Of a stretch of 16,786 nucleotides of DNA, positions 1 to 9,060 are shown piece after piece (position 1 is the first letter of the stretch; every line of letters begins with the position of its first letter). A program made the translations under genes and the position numbers. The notes below the pieces were generated by a model that ran no database searches, had not been told where the DNA came from, and saw only the letters and a program-made list of their open reading frames with translations. Origin of the DNA: Dictyocoela muelleri (Eukaryota; Microsporidia); the NCBI GenBank assembly GCA_016256075.1, contig SDVU01000233.1, forward strand, positions 1-16,786. Reading direction: 5' to 3'.

Positions 1-240
1 CAGTCCGTTAAATATATAAATTTACTTGATCGGGGGTAATATACACATTTTAAATAATAAGAACCATTATTTATAAACATATTCTATTTAGTATAATACA
101 TGCTGAAATTTTAAATAAAGAATATTCCAATTGATTTTAATTATTTCTAATAGGGAATAAACTGATTCTTGTATTAAATATAAATATTTTTTTTATTTAT
201 ATTATTTTTTAAAAAAACAAAAATTTTTGATTATTTTTTG
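1..240. other. AT-rich sequence without a recognisable gene
   Basis: No coding frame, RNA gene or repeat that I can name. If the hAT end at 335 belongs to a longer element, this stretch is its decayed interior, because that end reads leftward toward the window edge. Confidence 0.4.
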
Positions 241-335
241 TAAGCCCCCTCGCGGTCCCCCGGAAATCCTCTCGAGTCCCCCGGAAATCCTCTCGAGTCC
301 CCTGGGGACCGCGGTCCCCAGTTTGGGAACCACTG
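241..335 (-). mobile_element. Terminal end of a hAT-family DNA transposon
   Basis: Read on the minus strand from 335, the sequence begins CAGTGGTTCCCAAACTGGGG, a terminal inverted repeat start commonly seen in hAT elements. It is followed by a GC-rich block holding a perfect 20-bp palindrome (302-321) and a short tandem array, then by AT-rich sequence. hAT elements make 8-bp target duplications; the candidate here is ATCTAGTG at 336-343. The matching end would lie left of position 1, so the duplication cannot be confirmed. No hAT coding sequence is visible between 1 and 240, so this may be a non-autonomous copy. Confidence 0.65.
255..302. repeat. 21-bp tandem repeat in the hAT end
   Basis: Two identical copies of a 21-bp unit (255-275 and 276-296) are followed by the first few bases of a third. 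The unit starts GTCCCCCGG and ends CTCGA. It lies just inside the terminal palindrome of the hAT end, where subterminal repeats are often found. Confidence 0.85.
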
Positions 336-440
336 ATCTAGTGATTTTATAGAATTCAAAGCATATATCCCTTATAATCTTGTAAGATGGAATTCTTAAG
401 TTACCGGATTTAGTGCGGTTTTCTTCACTAGATAAAATTT

Positions 441-1485
441 TTATAATCCATTCATTAATTTGTCGACATAAAACTGCTGAAATGATCTATTTATAGACAC
501 ATCAAGCATCTGAAATATCGGAGTCAAGCCTTTTGGAAAAAATGAAGAAAAAAAATTAAATTTTTTCCTCTTACTAATTTTTAAGTGAGCCGAAAAATAA
601 TCTATAATAAGGAGAACATGTTCTCGTAGCAACCTCGCTTCTGTCCTTGAGAGGATATGTGTTTTGACAAAATAACGTAAAAGTTCTTCTCTACATTCTA
701 GATTGATGGACATCAAGTAAAATGTTTTTGTTTACATCTTTAGGCTTTTTAAGTTCGAAAATAAATTCTTTCCTCCTAAAAATTTTCTGTCTGCCGTAAT
801 CACTGGAGTGTATGTGAATCTGGAGTGAGAATTATCAGCTTTAAAAAGCTTAATATTTCTTGTACTTTTTAAACCCAAGGTTCTATCGGTCTCCTGCTCA
901 ATGTATCTTGGAACCTGATCTAAATTAAAAATAATATTTTTATCTTTTATATTATATTTTTTGATAATATTTCTTGTAGATTCAATGAAATCAATTGCTG
1001 AAAACTTTTCATTTTGATGAAGTAATCTACTTGTTGTTTGTACTCGACAAACAAATTTATTCCTTTCTTTATACTTATCTATATATCCATTAAAACAAGA
1101 AAATGAACATATATTTAATTCTTTGGCAGATGTAAGTGCTTTAATCTTTATATACTTGTCTTTAACAACGAGACCTTTATTATTCATTTTTAAAACCCAA
1201 TCTTTTAGTTTTATATCTATTCCTGAAATGGGGCACTTCTTCCGCAATTACATACTCTCCTAGTTTTTACTACAGATTTGTTAGATGTTAATACTAAATT
1301 TTGTAAAATTTTCTTTATTTTTAATCTATTCAATTAACATAGTACTAGATATCCCATTTTTTTTAGAGATTTCAGACCTTTTTTAGGTTGTTCATCAGAT
1401 TTTTTCTTTTCATAATCCTTAATGACTTCAAGTTTAAATTTTTCGTATAACTCTTTCTCCTATTAGTTTCGAAGTTATCTTGCAT
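441..1485 (-). pseudogene. pogo-family transposase, decayed (pogo C)
   Basis: This was a cut-and-paste transposase acting in the nucleus. From the candidate ATG at 1485 a psq-type helix-turn-helix region can be traced (residues such as FKLEVIKDYEKKKS and ISSTMLIE) through frame changes and stops to about 1250. Next comes a CENP-B-like DNA-binding stretch (LKDWVLKMNNKG) in an open frame at 732-1247. The DDE_1 catalytic core starts in the same frame at FNLDQVPRY, where the first Asp lies and the usual Glu is Gln. The second Asp (LLIIDYFSAHL) and third (FQMLDVSINRSF) lie in the open frame at 441-716, after a frame break near 720-745. Full length would be about 350 residues, short for Tigger types. 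I found no matching inverted ends. It is a different lineage from pogo A, B and D. Confidence 0.8.
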
Positions 1486-1574
1486 GAGGGTTTCTAAATA
1501 CAAAAAAATTTAAAAATTTTAAAAATTTTTAAAATCCCTCGAATATAAAGCAGTATCTTATATCCGGAGGAAGA
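1486..1574. other. AT-rich join between two pogo remnants
   Basis: A run of simple A/T sequence at about 1500-1535 separates the start of pogo C from the truncated body of pogo B. No clear transposon end is visible, so I cannot say which element interrupted the other. Confidence 0.4.
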
Positions 1575-2499
1575 CAGTAGTGTTTTTAAATTTGCTTATT
1601 ATAAATGGCTATAACTTTCAGCCTTAGACATATTGCATGTCAGCATCACAGTTATCCTATCATTGTATTTTTTAATGCCGCACTTCTAAAATTAACAAAC
1701 TTTTTTAGGTGTGATTTTATAAAAAGCTGGGTTTGTCCCAATTAAAAACATTAATCGCCAAATATGTTTGTCCTTTCCTTTGTACACATCTAAAATACTA
1801 TGTAAAATTAATTATTTTTGAGGATTAAAAAGCTCTCTGCAGAAGATTCCTTAAGGTCACCAAACTTATCTCTTAAAGCAATAAATCCAACGATTAGTGG
1901 CCGTAAACATAAATTTGAAGTCATCTGTATGATGTAATTCATTATAACTGCTATTATAACATTCAAGAGCGTTTGGTTTTAATACCAAATCTCATTAGAC
2001 TTCGCTTAATTTCTTCATTTCCATCCTTACCACCAGTTTTATCTAAATCTCAGGATATTTTTAAAAATTTGGGGGTGTTTTAAAGATTTTAATTAAAAAT
2101 ATATACATTTTTAATGATATCTACTTCATGATAAAATTCCTTATTGAACGCCGACAATTTTTTTTGTATATTTTACCCTAAATATTTGAGCTATCTTCGC
2201 TTCTGAAACAATTTCATTATGTTATTTATAGTATATTATATCTAGTGTCTTTTTTAAAGACAATTTTTTGTTTGTTTTTACTTTTAAATTTTTATGAGAG
2301 TTAATAATTTTTTTAAAATATTTTAAAAAAAATTGTGGAAATAGAAGCGATGTGGGAAAAAACGGTATTTAAAAGCGGGGTTGCCTTATAAAGTACTTAG
2401 GTATCATATTGTATTCATAATGTAGAAATAAAATCGGGGTGAAAAAAGATGGCGAAAAAAAGCAGGTGAAAAAATGCGGGAATTAATTAATAAATACTG
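1575..2499 (-). pseudogene. Tigger/pogo-like transposon, front half only (pogo B)
   Basis: The coding traces run leftward. A psq helix-turn-helix start (KKLSLKKTLDIIYYK, then EAKIAQIFRVKYTKK) lies at about 2150-2290. A CENP-B segment (FKFMFTATNRWIYCFKR, matching the family motif NGWLxxFKxRH) lies near 1880-1925. A degraded DDE_1 start (NWDKPSF for NxDETxLF, then DRITVMLTCNM) lies near 1610-1745. The trace stops at about 1575, so the second half of the catalytic core is missing. Many stops and frame changes are present. The right end read inward (CAGTATTTATTAATTAATTC from 2499) resembles the CAGTA ends of pogo A and D and is followed by G-rich subterminal repeats on the plus strand (2430-2480). 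A flanking TA is not clear. Confidence 0.65.
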
Positions 2500-2515
2500 A
2501 CAGCATATATACATA

Positions 2516-2595
2516 CAATATTCTCCATTTTTACCCAAAATGGCGAAACGTAAAAAAGTAGTAAAATAAAGAGGGTGGTAAAATAAAGGGATTAA
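2516..2595. repeat. Left end and subterminal repeats of pogo A
   Basis: The terminal repeat begins at 2516, just after a TA. Two copies of a GTAAAATAAAG motif follow at about 2560-2590. Similar motifs recur in the same orientation at the other end, so they are direct subterminal repeats, the usual binding sites for pogo transposases. Confidence 0.65.
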
Positions 2596-2643
2596 ATAAA
2601 CTGCAAAGAAAGAAAAATTTTATAAAAATAATTGATCTCTTTT

Positions 2644-4251
2644 TTATTTTAGATAATCCAAAATCGTCTTAAATTTAGATTTTTTGTCGTTGTTAATTGA
2701 CGTCTCTAAACGCATAAAAATCTTACAGATGGATTGATCAATGTTTATTTTACTGAAAAAATAGGATTTAAGGTTTTTTAAGGATTCATCAGTACCTTTA
2801 ATTGCGACTTCATTCGTCACTATTTCAACATCAGTTTTAATATGCTGTTTCTCTACAATTACGTCATCATATATGTTCAAAAATAAGTTATTTTTGCAGA
2901 AGTTTCGCTATAAAGTGGAATCCCAGATATTTCATTATTCGAGTCTTCTGATATTAATCATAGTTCAAGAATTAATCATGTTATATTGCATCGAATGTAA
3001 AAAAATGATAAGCAATTTCATCATAGTTCTCTATTATTTCTTCAGCTTCACACAAAGACCGGTTTTCGTTCAAATCCCAAGAAAAAACTTTCATCAGCAG
3101 TTTCTAATAGTTAATTTTGTCACATTATCACAAGCATACTTTGCATAAATAATTGCACCTTTTAAATTAAAATTTTTATATAAATTCTCTATATTGACAC
3201 TTGGCGATATAGCATTTAATATCGACAATAACTGATTATGAAAAAATTTCGCTTTAAAGCTCCTAATTATTCCACCATCAAGAACTACAATTTTGACGTA
3301 CTGTTTTTTAGAAAAAACAGCAATTCGATATTTTGAGCTGAATATGTCATTCTATGTGCCGGACAATTATCAAGAATAAATAATATTTTACAATTACATT
3401 TTTTAAAAAATATAGATCATAATTAAAAAGCCACAGGTTAAACTCCGAATATGTCATCCATGCCTTTTTATTACTTCTATATTCACAAAAAAAATCTTTG
3501 TTTAAACCTTTAAAAATACTATAATTTGAAAATTTGCCCCTAACTAAAGGTTTTAATTTTTCTTTTCCTTCCATGTTGCAGGTTGATAATATACTTATCT
3601 GTTCTTTCAGTCTCTTTATTTCACTTATAGCCTTTGAAACCGAGCTTTTGTATGGAGTAAGCTTAAAAAATACCCGTTTTATCGCAGGTAAACACTTTTT
3701 TCTGAATAAACTACTATCTTTTGATAATCCAAATCAATGAAATTATCAAATTTTTTTTTGTTTTTAACATTTAATGCTTCTCCAGAACATTGTTTAAGAG
3801 ATAAGTTATGTCTCTTCTTAAATCTATAAGGCCACTCATTAGAAGACTAAAAATCATAATTTTAAATTGATTCTTAAAACGGCATAACTTTAATCCGAGC
3901 TTGATATATTTCCAAAGCTTTCTCTTTTAAGATGGCTTCCGTGAGAACCCCCTCTTTATTTCCACAATATCAATCCATTCTTTCAGCTTTTTTTCCTATT
4001 TTATCGTATTTAAAGCTTCTAGGGATCGTTTTTAGATTGCCGTTTTTAATGACTTCTTTCTTAATTTCCAAGTTGTTATTCATGTAATTTTTTATATTAC
4101 GCCGGTTTACACTTTTTTAATACTTTTGATCAAATATTTCTGAAATTCTAGTATCAGAAATGTTTGTGTTGACAGTATTAATTTTAATGATTTCCAATTT
4201 TTCCGCCAGTGTTAATTTATCATTCTTAGAATCTGATTGTCTTTTTTTCAT
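2644..4251 (-). pseudogene. Tigger/pogo-like transposase, decayed (pogo A)
   Basis: Starting at the ATG at 4251, the order is: psq helix-turn-helix (KLTLAEKLEIIK, then RISEIFDQKY), CENP-B DNA-binding domain (KALEIYQ, then WPYRFKKRHNLSLKQCSGEA near 3790-3845), and the DDE_1 core. Catalytic positions are recognisable: the first Asp in CDKTG (the usual CDETG has lost its Glu), the second in LDNCPAH near 3350-3375, and the third in LDGGIIRS near 3240-3290. The gene once encoded about 535 residues, normal for the family. Several stops and frame changes break it. The longest clean pieces are 3347-3574 (middle of the core) and 2644-2880 (C-terminal tail, ending FKTILDYLK). It would have moved its own element by TA-targeted cut and paste. 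Confidence 0.8.
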
Positions 4252-4309
4252 TGTTAGAGGGTTAAAGAAGAAAAATTTATAACGGATTTGGTAAAAAATG
4301 GGGAAGAGT

Positions 4310-4480
4310 GCTAAATAAATATTTTAGAAAAATAAAAAATGGTAAAATATGGGGGGGGTAAAAAAGAGGGCTTTGTAAATAAAGTGGTTTGTATTATAAT
4401 TTTGAAAATTTTTTAATGAAATGGTGAAATAAAGGGGGTGGTAAACCAGAGGGGAGGGGTAAAATAAATGGGTATTACTG
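4310..4480. repeat. Right end and subterminal repeats of pogo A
   Basis: G-rich repeats of a GGTAAAAT(A)AAGGG type occur at about 4340-4365 and 4425-4475, and the element ends in ATTACTG before a TA. Read inward from 4480, the end matches the left end at most positions over about 22 bases. Confidence 0.65.
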
Positions 4481-4482
4481 TA

Positions 4483-4872
4483 CACTAAAAATAAAATACC
4501 TTAATGATAAAAAAATAGGAAATTAAAAATCTATTAAAATGATTACAATTAAATAATTTAAAAAATTTTTATTATTTCAGCAATACAATTTAAAAATATT
4601 CTTTTTATTCTTTATTTATTGATATAATCTTCAAATGTTTCATTACGAGATTTTCAGGAATACCAATAATTAAAACTGCCCAATTTATTCTTTAGTATTG
4701 CTGTATATACATATGTCTGGATGAATAAATTTTTAGAATAGTTAACGTTAAAATGTAGATAACAATTAACATAAAATTTTAGGAAACACCCGCTTTAGGA
4801 GCGTTAGCGATGTAAATTGGTGGAAAAGAAAATAAAAGATATTATAAATTCTAAAACGGATAAAAACATAAG
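4483..4872. other. No gene; possible trace of a MULE C-terminus
   Basis: The stretch is AT-rich. On the minus strand at about 4630-4700 a short translation (IIGIPENLVMKHLK) faintly resembles the C-terminal tail of the MULE-3 transposase (ITNIPERSKVKREN). The match is short and could be chance. I see nothing else here. Confidence 0.25.
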
Positions 4873-4968
4873 TTGAGCCGTAGTTCCGACAATTGTGGCG
4901 AAACTACGGGTTTTTTTCGACACAAATGGCGAACATACGGTTTTTGTCGACAAAAAATTGGGTTGTTA
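4873..4968. repeat. Tandem array of about 31-bp units, possible solo MULE end
   Basis: Three successive, imperfect units of about 31 bp carry the pattern CGAAxxTACGG, a T-run, CGACA and then xxxTGG. On the minus strand each unit reads close to CCAnnnTGTCGnAAAA, which resembles the 16-bp unit CCAAAATGTCGAAAAA repeated at both ends of MULE-2. It may therefore be an orphan end of a related MULE. No partner end or transposase is found beside it. Confidence 0.5.
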
Positions 4969-5109
4969 ATTTTTGTATTATTTTTTTTCAAATCATAAAA
5001 AACAATTTAAAATGATTTTTATTTGAGATAAACACGATTTAACAAATATTATTAATAATTGTCATAATCATAGCGGAGTCGATTTGTTGATGGCGATAGT
5101 AATGCGCGG

Positions 5110-5445
5110 TTCTCCAAGGGGTTAGTCACCCCCCCCTTTTTTTTTAGGAAATCGTCATCCGTAAGAGTAAATTAAATAATTTTTATTTGAAATAAGCACC
5201 AAATCGCGAGTTCTCTTCAGATATAATGTTAATAAATTTTTTACGACCTTATATAAAATTTTATGAAATTTTATGCTTTGCGGAAATTTTTGAAAACTTC
5301 CATATTTGGCTGATAAAAAATTATAAATATTATATCTGAAGAGAACTCGCGATTTAATGCTTATTTCAAATAAGAATTTTTTAATTTCCTCTTACGGATG
5401 ACGATTTCTTAAAAAAAGGGGGTGACTAACCCGTTGGAGAACCAA
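5110..5445. mobile_element. Foldback MITE with about 120-bp inverted arms (MITE A)
   Basis: The left arm starts GGTTCTCCAAGGGGTTAGTC at 5110 and runs to about 5232. The right arm, read inward from 5445, starts GGTTCTCCAACGGGTTAGTC and matches along its length, with shared blocks GAAATCGTCATCCGTAAGAG and CGCGAGTTCTCTTCAGATAT. About 95 bp of AT-rich sequence separates the arms. There is no coding sequence, and no flanking duplication that I can recognise. The arms would form a very stable hairpin. Confidence 0.85.
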
Positions 5446-5451
5446 ATTTAT

Positions 5452-5573
5452 AAATATTTGCTCAATTATAAAGAACTAATCCGGGATTATATAACAACAG
5501 AATATTTGGTATATAGTTTTTTATTTCGATTTCTTGCCGTCTTAAATTTCTCGACGCTTCCAAGAGGGTGACA
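5452..5573. repeat. Half copy of foldback MITE B
   Basis: Read on the minus strand from 5573, this follows the arm of the foldback at 5838-6104, including TCGAGAAATT, then CGAAATAA, CCAAATATTCTGT and CAAATATTTATA. It is more diverged than the two arms at 5838-6104 are from each other. It stops a few bases right of MITE A, so MITE A probably inserted into or beside an older copy. Confidence 0.6.
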
Positions 5574-5589
5574 AGTAAAATACATATTG

Positions 5590-5825
5590 TGAAAATTTAA
5601 GTTTAAATTACTTATTTAAACTATTTAAATAATTGAGCTTATTAAAAAAAAGTATAAATATTTGAAATACTCATGTCATTTTAGACAATAAATATAATTG
5701 TTAATATGATATAATCATTGCCTAAAATGATGTGTGCATTTCAAATATCTACACTTTTTTCATAAGTTCTTTCATTTTAATAGATTTATAATAAGGAATT
5801 TAGACTTATTTTTTTAAATAGGTTG
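5590..5825. repeat. Foldback palindrome (MITE C)
   Basis: The left arm (about 5590-5696) and right arm (about 5712-5825) are inverted copies. Shared blocks include AAATATTTGAAAT with CATTTCAAATATCT, TCATTTTAGACAAT with ATTGCCTAAAATGA, and TTTAAATTACTTAT with ATAAGGAATTTAGACTTAT. The loop is only about 15 bases. No coding sequence is present. Confidence 0.7.
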
Positions 5826-5837
5826 TTAACTTTCTCC

Positions 5838-6104
5838 CCTCTTTGGGGGCCTTCGAGAAATTAATATGACAACAAAACGAAATAATAACTAACATGCCAA
5901 ATATTCTGTCATTCAATAATTCAGTTTTTTTTAAATTAGCAAAATATTTATACCTTTTTCTAATTTGACTGAATCAAATTAGGAAAAGGTATAAATATTT
6001 GACTAAATTTAAAAAACGGATTATTGAATGACAAAATATTTGGCATGTTTGTTTATTATTTCGTTTTGTTGCTATATTAATTTCTCGACGGCACCAAAGA
6101 GAGA
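5838..6104. mobile_element. Near-perfect foldback MITE (MITE B)
   Basis: The arms 5838-5968 and 5974-6104 are inverted copies meeting at a 5-base loop. Shared blocks include TCGAGAAATTAATAT, AACAAAACGAAATAAT, CATGCCAAATATT, GTCATTCAATAAT and AAATATTTATACCTTTT. There is no gene inside. Together with MITE C and the half copy at 5452-5573, it makes a palindromic cluster of about 650 bp. Confidence 0.85.
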
Positions 6105-6138
6105 TATATTAAAATAATTTAGGGGTTCTATAACCAGA

Positions 6139-6255
6139 ACAAATATTAATACCATTGAAAGATCTTTTTCGGCCATAAAAATGATGTTTATTTTCGCCAT
6201 AGAACTAAGAAAATTATTTATCTATATATATTTTAATATTATGATCAATAGAAAT
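6139..6255 (+). pseudogene. Remnant of a hAT transposase C-terminal dimerisation region
   Basis: The plus-strand frame from 6139 reads TNINTIERSFSAIK. This matches the hallmark of the hAT dimerisation domain, in which a Ser/Thr-Glu-Arg-x-Phe-Ser core (usually ERxFS) is followed by a basic helix. The downstream residues (ELRKLFIYIY) are compatible with the end of that domain. No upstream catalytic region is found, so it is a small fragment. The match rests on a short motif. Confidence 0.5.
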
Positions 6256-6440
6256 GATAAAAAGACCATATTTGATTTTTTTATTGAATAAATGTTGAAA
6301 AATATGGGTGATTTTTTATTTAATAATTTAGTTTTTAAAAAAAAAACTCTAAAAAAACAAGTTATATGGCGACAGCTCTAGAACTTAAATTATTTTGAAA
6401 ATACAAAAATAAGGACACGTAATTGAAAAATAAGAATGTG

Positions 6441-6495
6441 TTAGATAATATGACGCACGCGCAGCGCGTGACATGGGCACTACCCGCAACATTTC
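6441..6495. other. GC-rich island with a perfect short palindrome
   Basis: CACGCGCAGCGCGTG at 6454-6468 forms 7-bp arms around one base. It sits in a GC-rich patch inside otherwise very AT-rich DNA. It could be the decayed end of the hAT remnant just upstream. I cannot assign it further. Confidence 0.35.
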
Positions 6496-6557
6496 ACTTT
6501 TTTTATATTGTTTAGTTTTTTAATTTTATTTATTTTCTAATAATTTTCTAATAATTT

Positions 6558-6604
6558 TTGCATCAGCGAGACTCGAACCCAGATAGTCAAAGTTAATACA
6601 AATG
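6558..6604 (-). repeat. tRNA-3'-half-like fragment, possible SINE piece
   Basis: The minus strand reads GGGTTCGAGTCTCGCTGATG, close to a tRNA T-arm (B box GGTTCGANTC) followed by an acceptor-like 3' end, and then an AT-rich tail. The 5' half is not present; MULE-4 begins at 6605. The T stem pairs only weakly. It could be a truncated tRNA-derived SINE or chance similarity. Confidence 0.35.
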
Positions 6605-6680
6605 GGTTAGATCTCAATTCACGGAATTTTTAACTCACAGAATTCTCAACTCGCGGAATTCTCAACTCGCGGGAAAAAAA
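6605..6680. repeat. Left end of MULE-4, four 16-bp units
   Basis: Four units of the CTCAACTCGCGGAATT type are arranged head to tail. The outer two are diverged, the inner two nearly identical. The last unit runs into an A-run, as does the unit at the right end. Confidence 0.8.
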
Positions 6681-6694
6681 ATTTACCCCCTAAA

Positions 6695-8097
6695 ATGGCT
6701 AATTATTTTTGGATGCTCAGTGAGAGGAAAAGAAATGTCTTAGTAGTAGAGAATTTTTATTTTCGATCAGATAAGAGCCGTAGTAACAGAAAATGTTACT
6801 GGAGATGTTCAAATGACAATTGTGATGTAAGAGCTACCACATTGGGTCAGAACTTAGTAGATTTAAAAGGTCAACATTATAAAGCAGATGATGAAGAAAA
6901 AATCATGGTAATTCAATTTAAAAACTTAATCGTAGCTTTAATTAAACAAGAACCTTACAAACCACCTTTGGATATATATGAATCAGCTAGAAGTACTTTA
7001 GCGGCAAATTACCTGGGCCCGCTTGAGATATCTATAATGCTACCTTGTTATGAGTTTTTTAGGAGTAGTAAATATCGTTGGAAATCAAAAGAAGCACCGA
7101 ATGGAAGGCTTGTAGAAGAAAATGATTTTGATTTTTTTAAACTTTCAATTGATCGTGATATGCTTTTACATGTGGAGTTTGGAAGAGATTTAATAATGAT
7201 TTTAGGAGATATTGATTACATAAGAGTTTTTACAGAATCAAGGGTCTTTAATGTTGTTATGGACGGTACTTTTAAATCATAATCATCTTCTTTTTTTCAA
7301 ATCTATATTATTCATGGTGTATTTGCTAGTCAAAGTTTTCCATTGATCTATTGTTTCTTAAATGCAAAAACTGAAGGATTGTATACAAAATTCTTCGCTA
7401 TAATCAGATATAAGCTGCAAGAATGAAATGTTGCATTTGAACCAGATTCAATACAGATTGACTTATAGCAAGCCACGTTTAATGGACTTAGAACTGTTTT
7501 CCCTTTGTCACAAATTAGAGGATGTTATTTCCACTTTGGTCAATCAATATGGAGACGTATTCAAAAATTAGGACTTACATAACTTTATCAGAAAATCTTA
7601 ATTTTAAAAATTGTGTACAGCTTTGTTCTTATTTGGCCCTTATTCAAACTTACGATATTGAAATCGCTTGGGAAAGTATTTCTATTCTTTGGCCTGAAGA
7701 TAATATGAATGCACTAGAGTTGAAAGATTATATTTATAACACATGGTTGTCTAATAGAAACGAAACACTGTTTAGTCGTCAAACATGGAATCATTATGGC
7801 ATCTTAAGAAGAAGAACAAATAATTCGGCAGAAGGATTTCATTCGAAATTGAATAAAAAAATAAATAAATATACGGCAAGTTTTTGGGAGATCGGTACTG
7901 TCATAAAATCAATTCAAATTCAATCTGAGTTTGAGCTTAGAAGATTACTAGGAGGTGGAAGGCCAAAAAGTAGAAAAAAAATATATGTCCTTTATGAATA
8001 AAAAATTAGAAGGCTTTGGGAACAGTACCAAAACAATCAGATAAGTTTAAACACATTGATGATGAAACTTAAAGAAACTATTAAACTGATTATTTAA
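6695..8097 (+). pseudogene. MULE transposase with FLYWCH zinc finger (MULE-4)
   Basis: The start is the ATG at 6695, just inside the left end, with MANYFWMLSERKR aligning with the MULE-2 start. A FLYWCH-type zinc finger follows (residues about 18-65: YWRCSNDNCDVRATT, then a single His in KGQHYKAD where MULE-2 has HTH). The MULE catalytic core begins at DGTFKS (first Asp, about residue 190). The second Asp region (QIDL, then QATFN) lies near 7455-7475, the CYFHF zinc-binding motif near 7530, and the catalytic Glu in NNSAEGFHSKLN near 7825. In-frame stops are at 7280, 7424 and 7466, with another just after 7570. A frame change follows near 7590, and another stop sits at 7999. The traced reading ends at 8097. 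The C-terminal half is about 70 percent like MULE-2 by eye. Confidence 0.85.
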
Positions 8098-8205
8098 ACT
8101 TTTTTAATTTTTATTATATTAATTTAATGAATGATACGTTTTAATCATTTAAATACTGTTAAATTTAAATGTTTATTTTTTTATTTTTTTTAAAAGTGTT
8201 AAAAT

Positions 8206-8248
8206 TTTTTTTCCGCGAATTGAGAATTCCGCGAGTTGAGACTCCATG
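8206..8248. repeat. Right end of MULE-4, two 16-bp units
   Basis: Read inward from 8248: CATGGAGT, then CTCAACTCGCGGAATT, then CTCAATTCGCGG and an A-run. It is the inverted counterpart of the left end, but with two units instead of four. Confidence 0.8.
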
Positions 8249-8514
8249 TATTTTTATTATAAATTGATTTTTATTAATATTTTTAAAATTTTGTTGTATC
8301 GGGGTTAGAACCTTAAATATAATAGTTAATCTATTTCATAACTACAGTATAACCTATATTGATGGCAGTCTCGCTATGGGGGCACCTCACCCCAATCAAT
8401 AACCTCTATTTTTGGGGCACAAAGAACTTTTAAACGAATTTTTAAAAATAAATTTTAAAAATTAAATAGTTTTTGAATAAATTAACCTCTATTTTGGGGT
8501 GGTTTAAAACTCCC

Positions 8515-9053
8515 ATGAAAAAACCGTACAATGATCAAATAAAAAATTTTAAAAATGACTTACGTATAATCGGGATGGCTATCCTCCGATCTTGCGAACA
8601 AATATGGCATTTCAAAATTTAGCCTTTCTGGACTGAAAAAAAATATGATTTTTCAATCTAAAACAAATAATAAAATTGAAAATTTCATAAGAAAATTATT
8701 TGAATAAAAACTTAGAGATCTCGATTGCCATACATTTGAGGTTTCTCTACATTTAAGAAAGAATGCTGTTCCCATAAATGGAAACGTTATAAAATATATA
8801 GCATTGAAAACAGTGAAAGAATTAAAGATAAAAGATTTTAAGGTGTCTAATGGATGGATAGAAAAATTCAAAAAAGCACGATTTGTATTTTAATAATATT
8901 TCTGGTGAATCTCTTTCGTCTAATAATACCGAAATTGAAGATTTATTATAATTTCGACGATATAATGCTAGGATATGATACTAAGAACCTATTTAATTGT
9001 GATGAAACAGCTTTATATTATAAAAAATTCCTATGAAAAGTTTTGTTACAAAA
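8515..9053 (+). pseudogene. pogo D transposase, N-terminal part
   Basis: The ATG at 8515 starts MKKPYNDQIKN. After a frame change near 8585 comes a psq helix-turn-helix (SSDLANKYGISKFSLSGLKK), then a CENP-B DNA-binding domain (IKDFKVSNGWIEKFKKAR at about 8825-8880, the family motif NGWLxxFKxRH). The DDE_1 core opens with FNCDETALYYKK near 8993-9027, holding the first catalytic Asp and its Glu neighbour. Several stops and frame changes occur. The piece ends where MULE-1 entered. Its last 63 bp (8991-9053) occur again on the other side of MULE-1. Confidence 0.8.
8991..9053 (+). repeat. Long direct repeat flanking MULE-1, left copy
   Basis: These 63 bp of the pogo D catalytic region recur at 10686-10749. 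By eye the two copies differ by two substitutions and one single-base length change. The repeat abuts the left boundary of MULE-1 and looks like a target-site duplication, but is far longer than the 8-11 bp known for MULEs. Confidence 0.85.
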
Positions 9054-9060
9054 TATGATC

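Larger units (their letters stand above)
2516..4480 (-). mobile_element. Complete but dead pogo/Tigger-like element (pogo A)
   Basis: The element is 1,965 bp and is flanked by TA on both sides (2514-2515 and 4481-4482), the duplication made by pogo elements. The left end reads CAATATTCTCCATTTTTACC. The right end read inward is CAGTAATACCCATTTATTTT. These are diverged inverted repeats. Subterminal copies of a GGTAAAATAAAGGG-type motif are clustered at 2560-2595 and 4310-4475. The single gene between them is on the minus strand. Confidence 0.8.
6605..8248 (+). mobile_element. MULE transposon with tandem-unit ends (MULE-4)
   Basis: About 1,644 bp with one transposase gene on the plus strand. 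The ends are inverted repeats made of tandem 16-bp units of CTCAACTCGCGGAATT: four units at the left (6613-6680) and two at the right (8206-8240). The outermost bases, GGTTAGAT at the left and CATGGAGT read inward from the right, match the outermost bases of MULE-2. No clear 9-bp flanking duplication is visible, so the flanks have decayed or my boundaries are off by a few bases. Confidence 0.8.

Noticed and set aside
441-1485. Joining pogo C and pogo B as one element
   Set aside because: Each has its own helix-turn-helix start and its own DDE start, and their core motifs belong to different pogo lineages.
2873-3148. Plus-strand open frame with hydrophobic runs
   Set aside because: It lies opposite the pogo A transposase, whose catalytic motifs on the minus strand explain the region. 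The same holds for the plus-strand frame at 3534-3740.
4873-4968. CRISPR-like array
   Set aside because: The units are contiguous with no spacers, imperfect, and sit in eukaryotic transposon-rich DNA.
8653-8871. Minus-strand open frame resembling a small membrane protein
   Set aside because: The plus strand here holds clear helix-turn-helix and CENP-B motifs of pogo D; the hydrophobic look comes from AT-rich codons.
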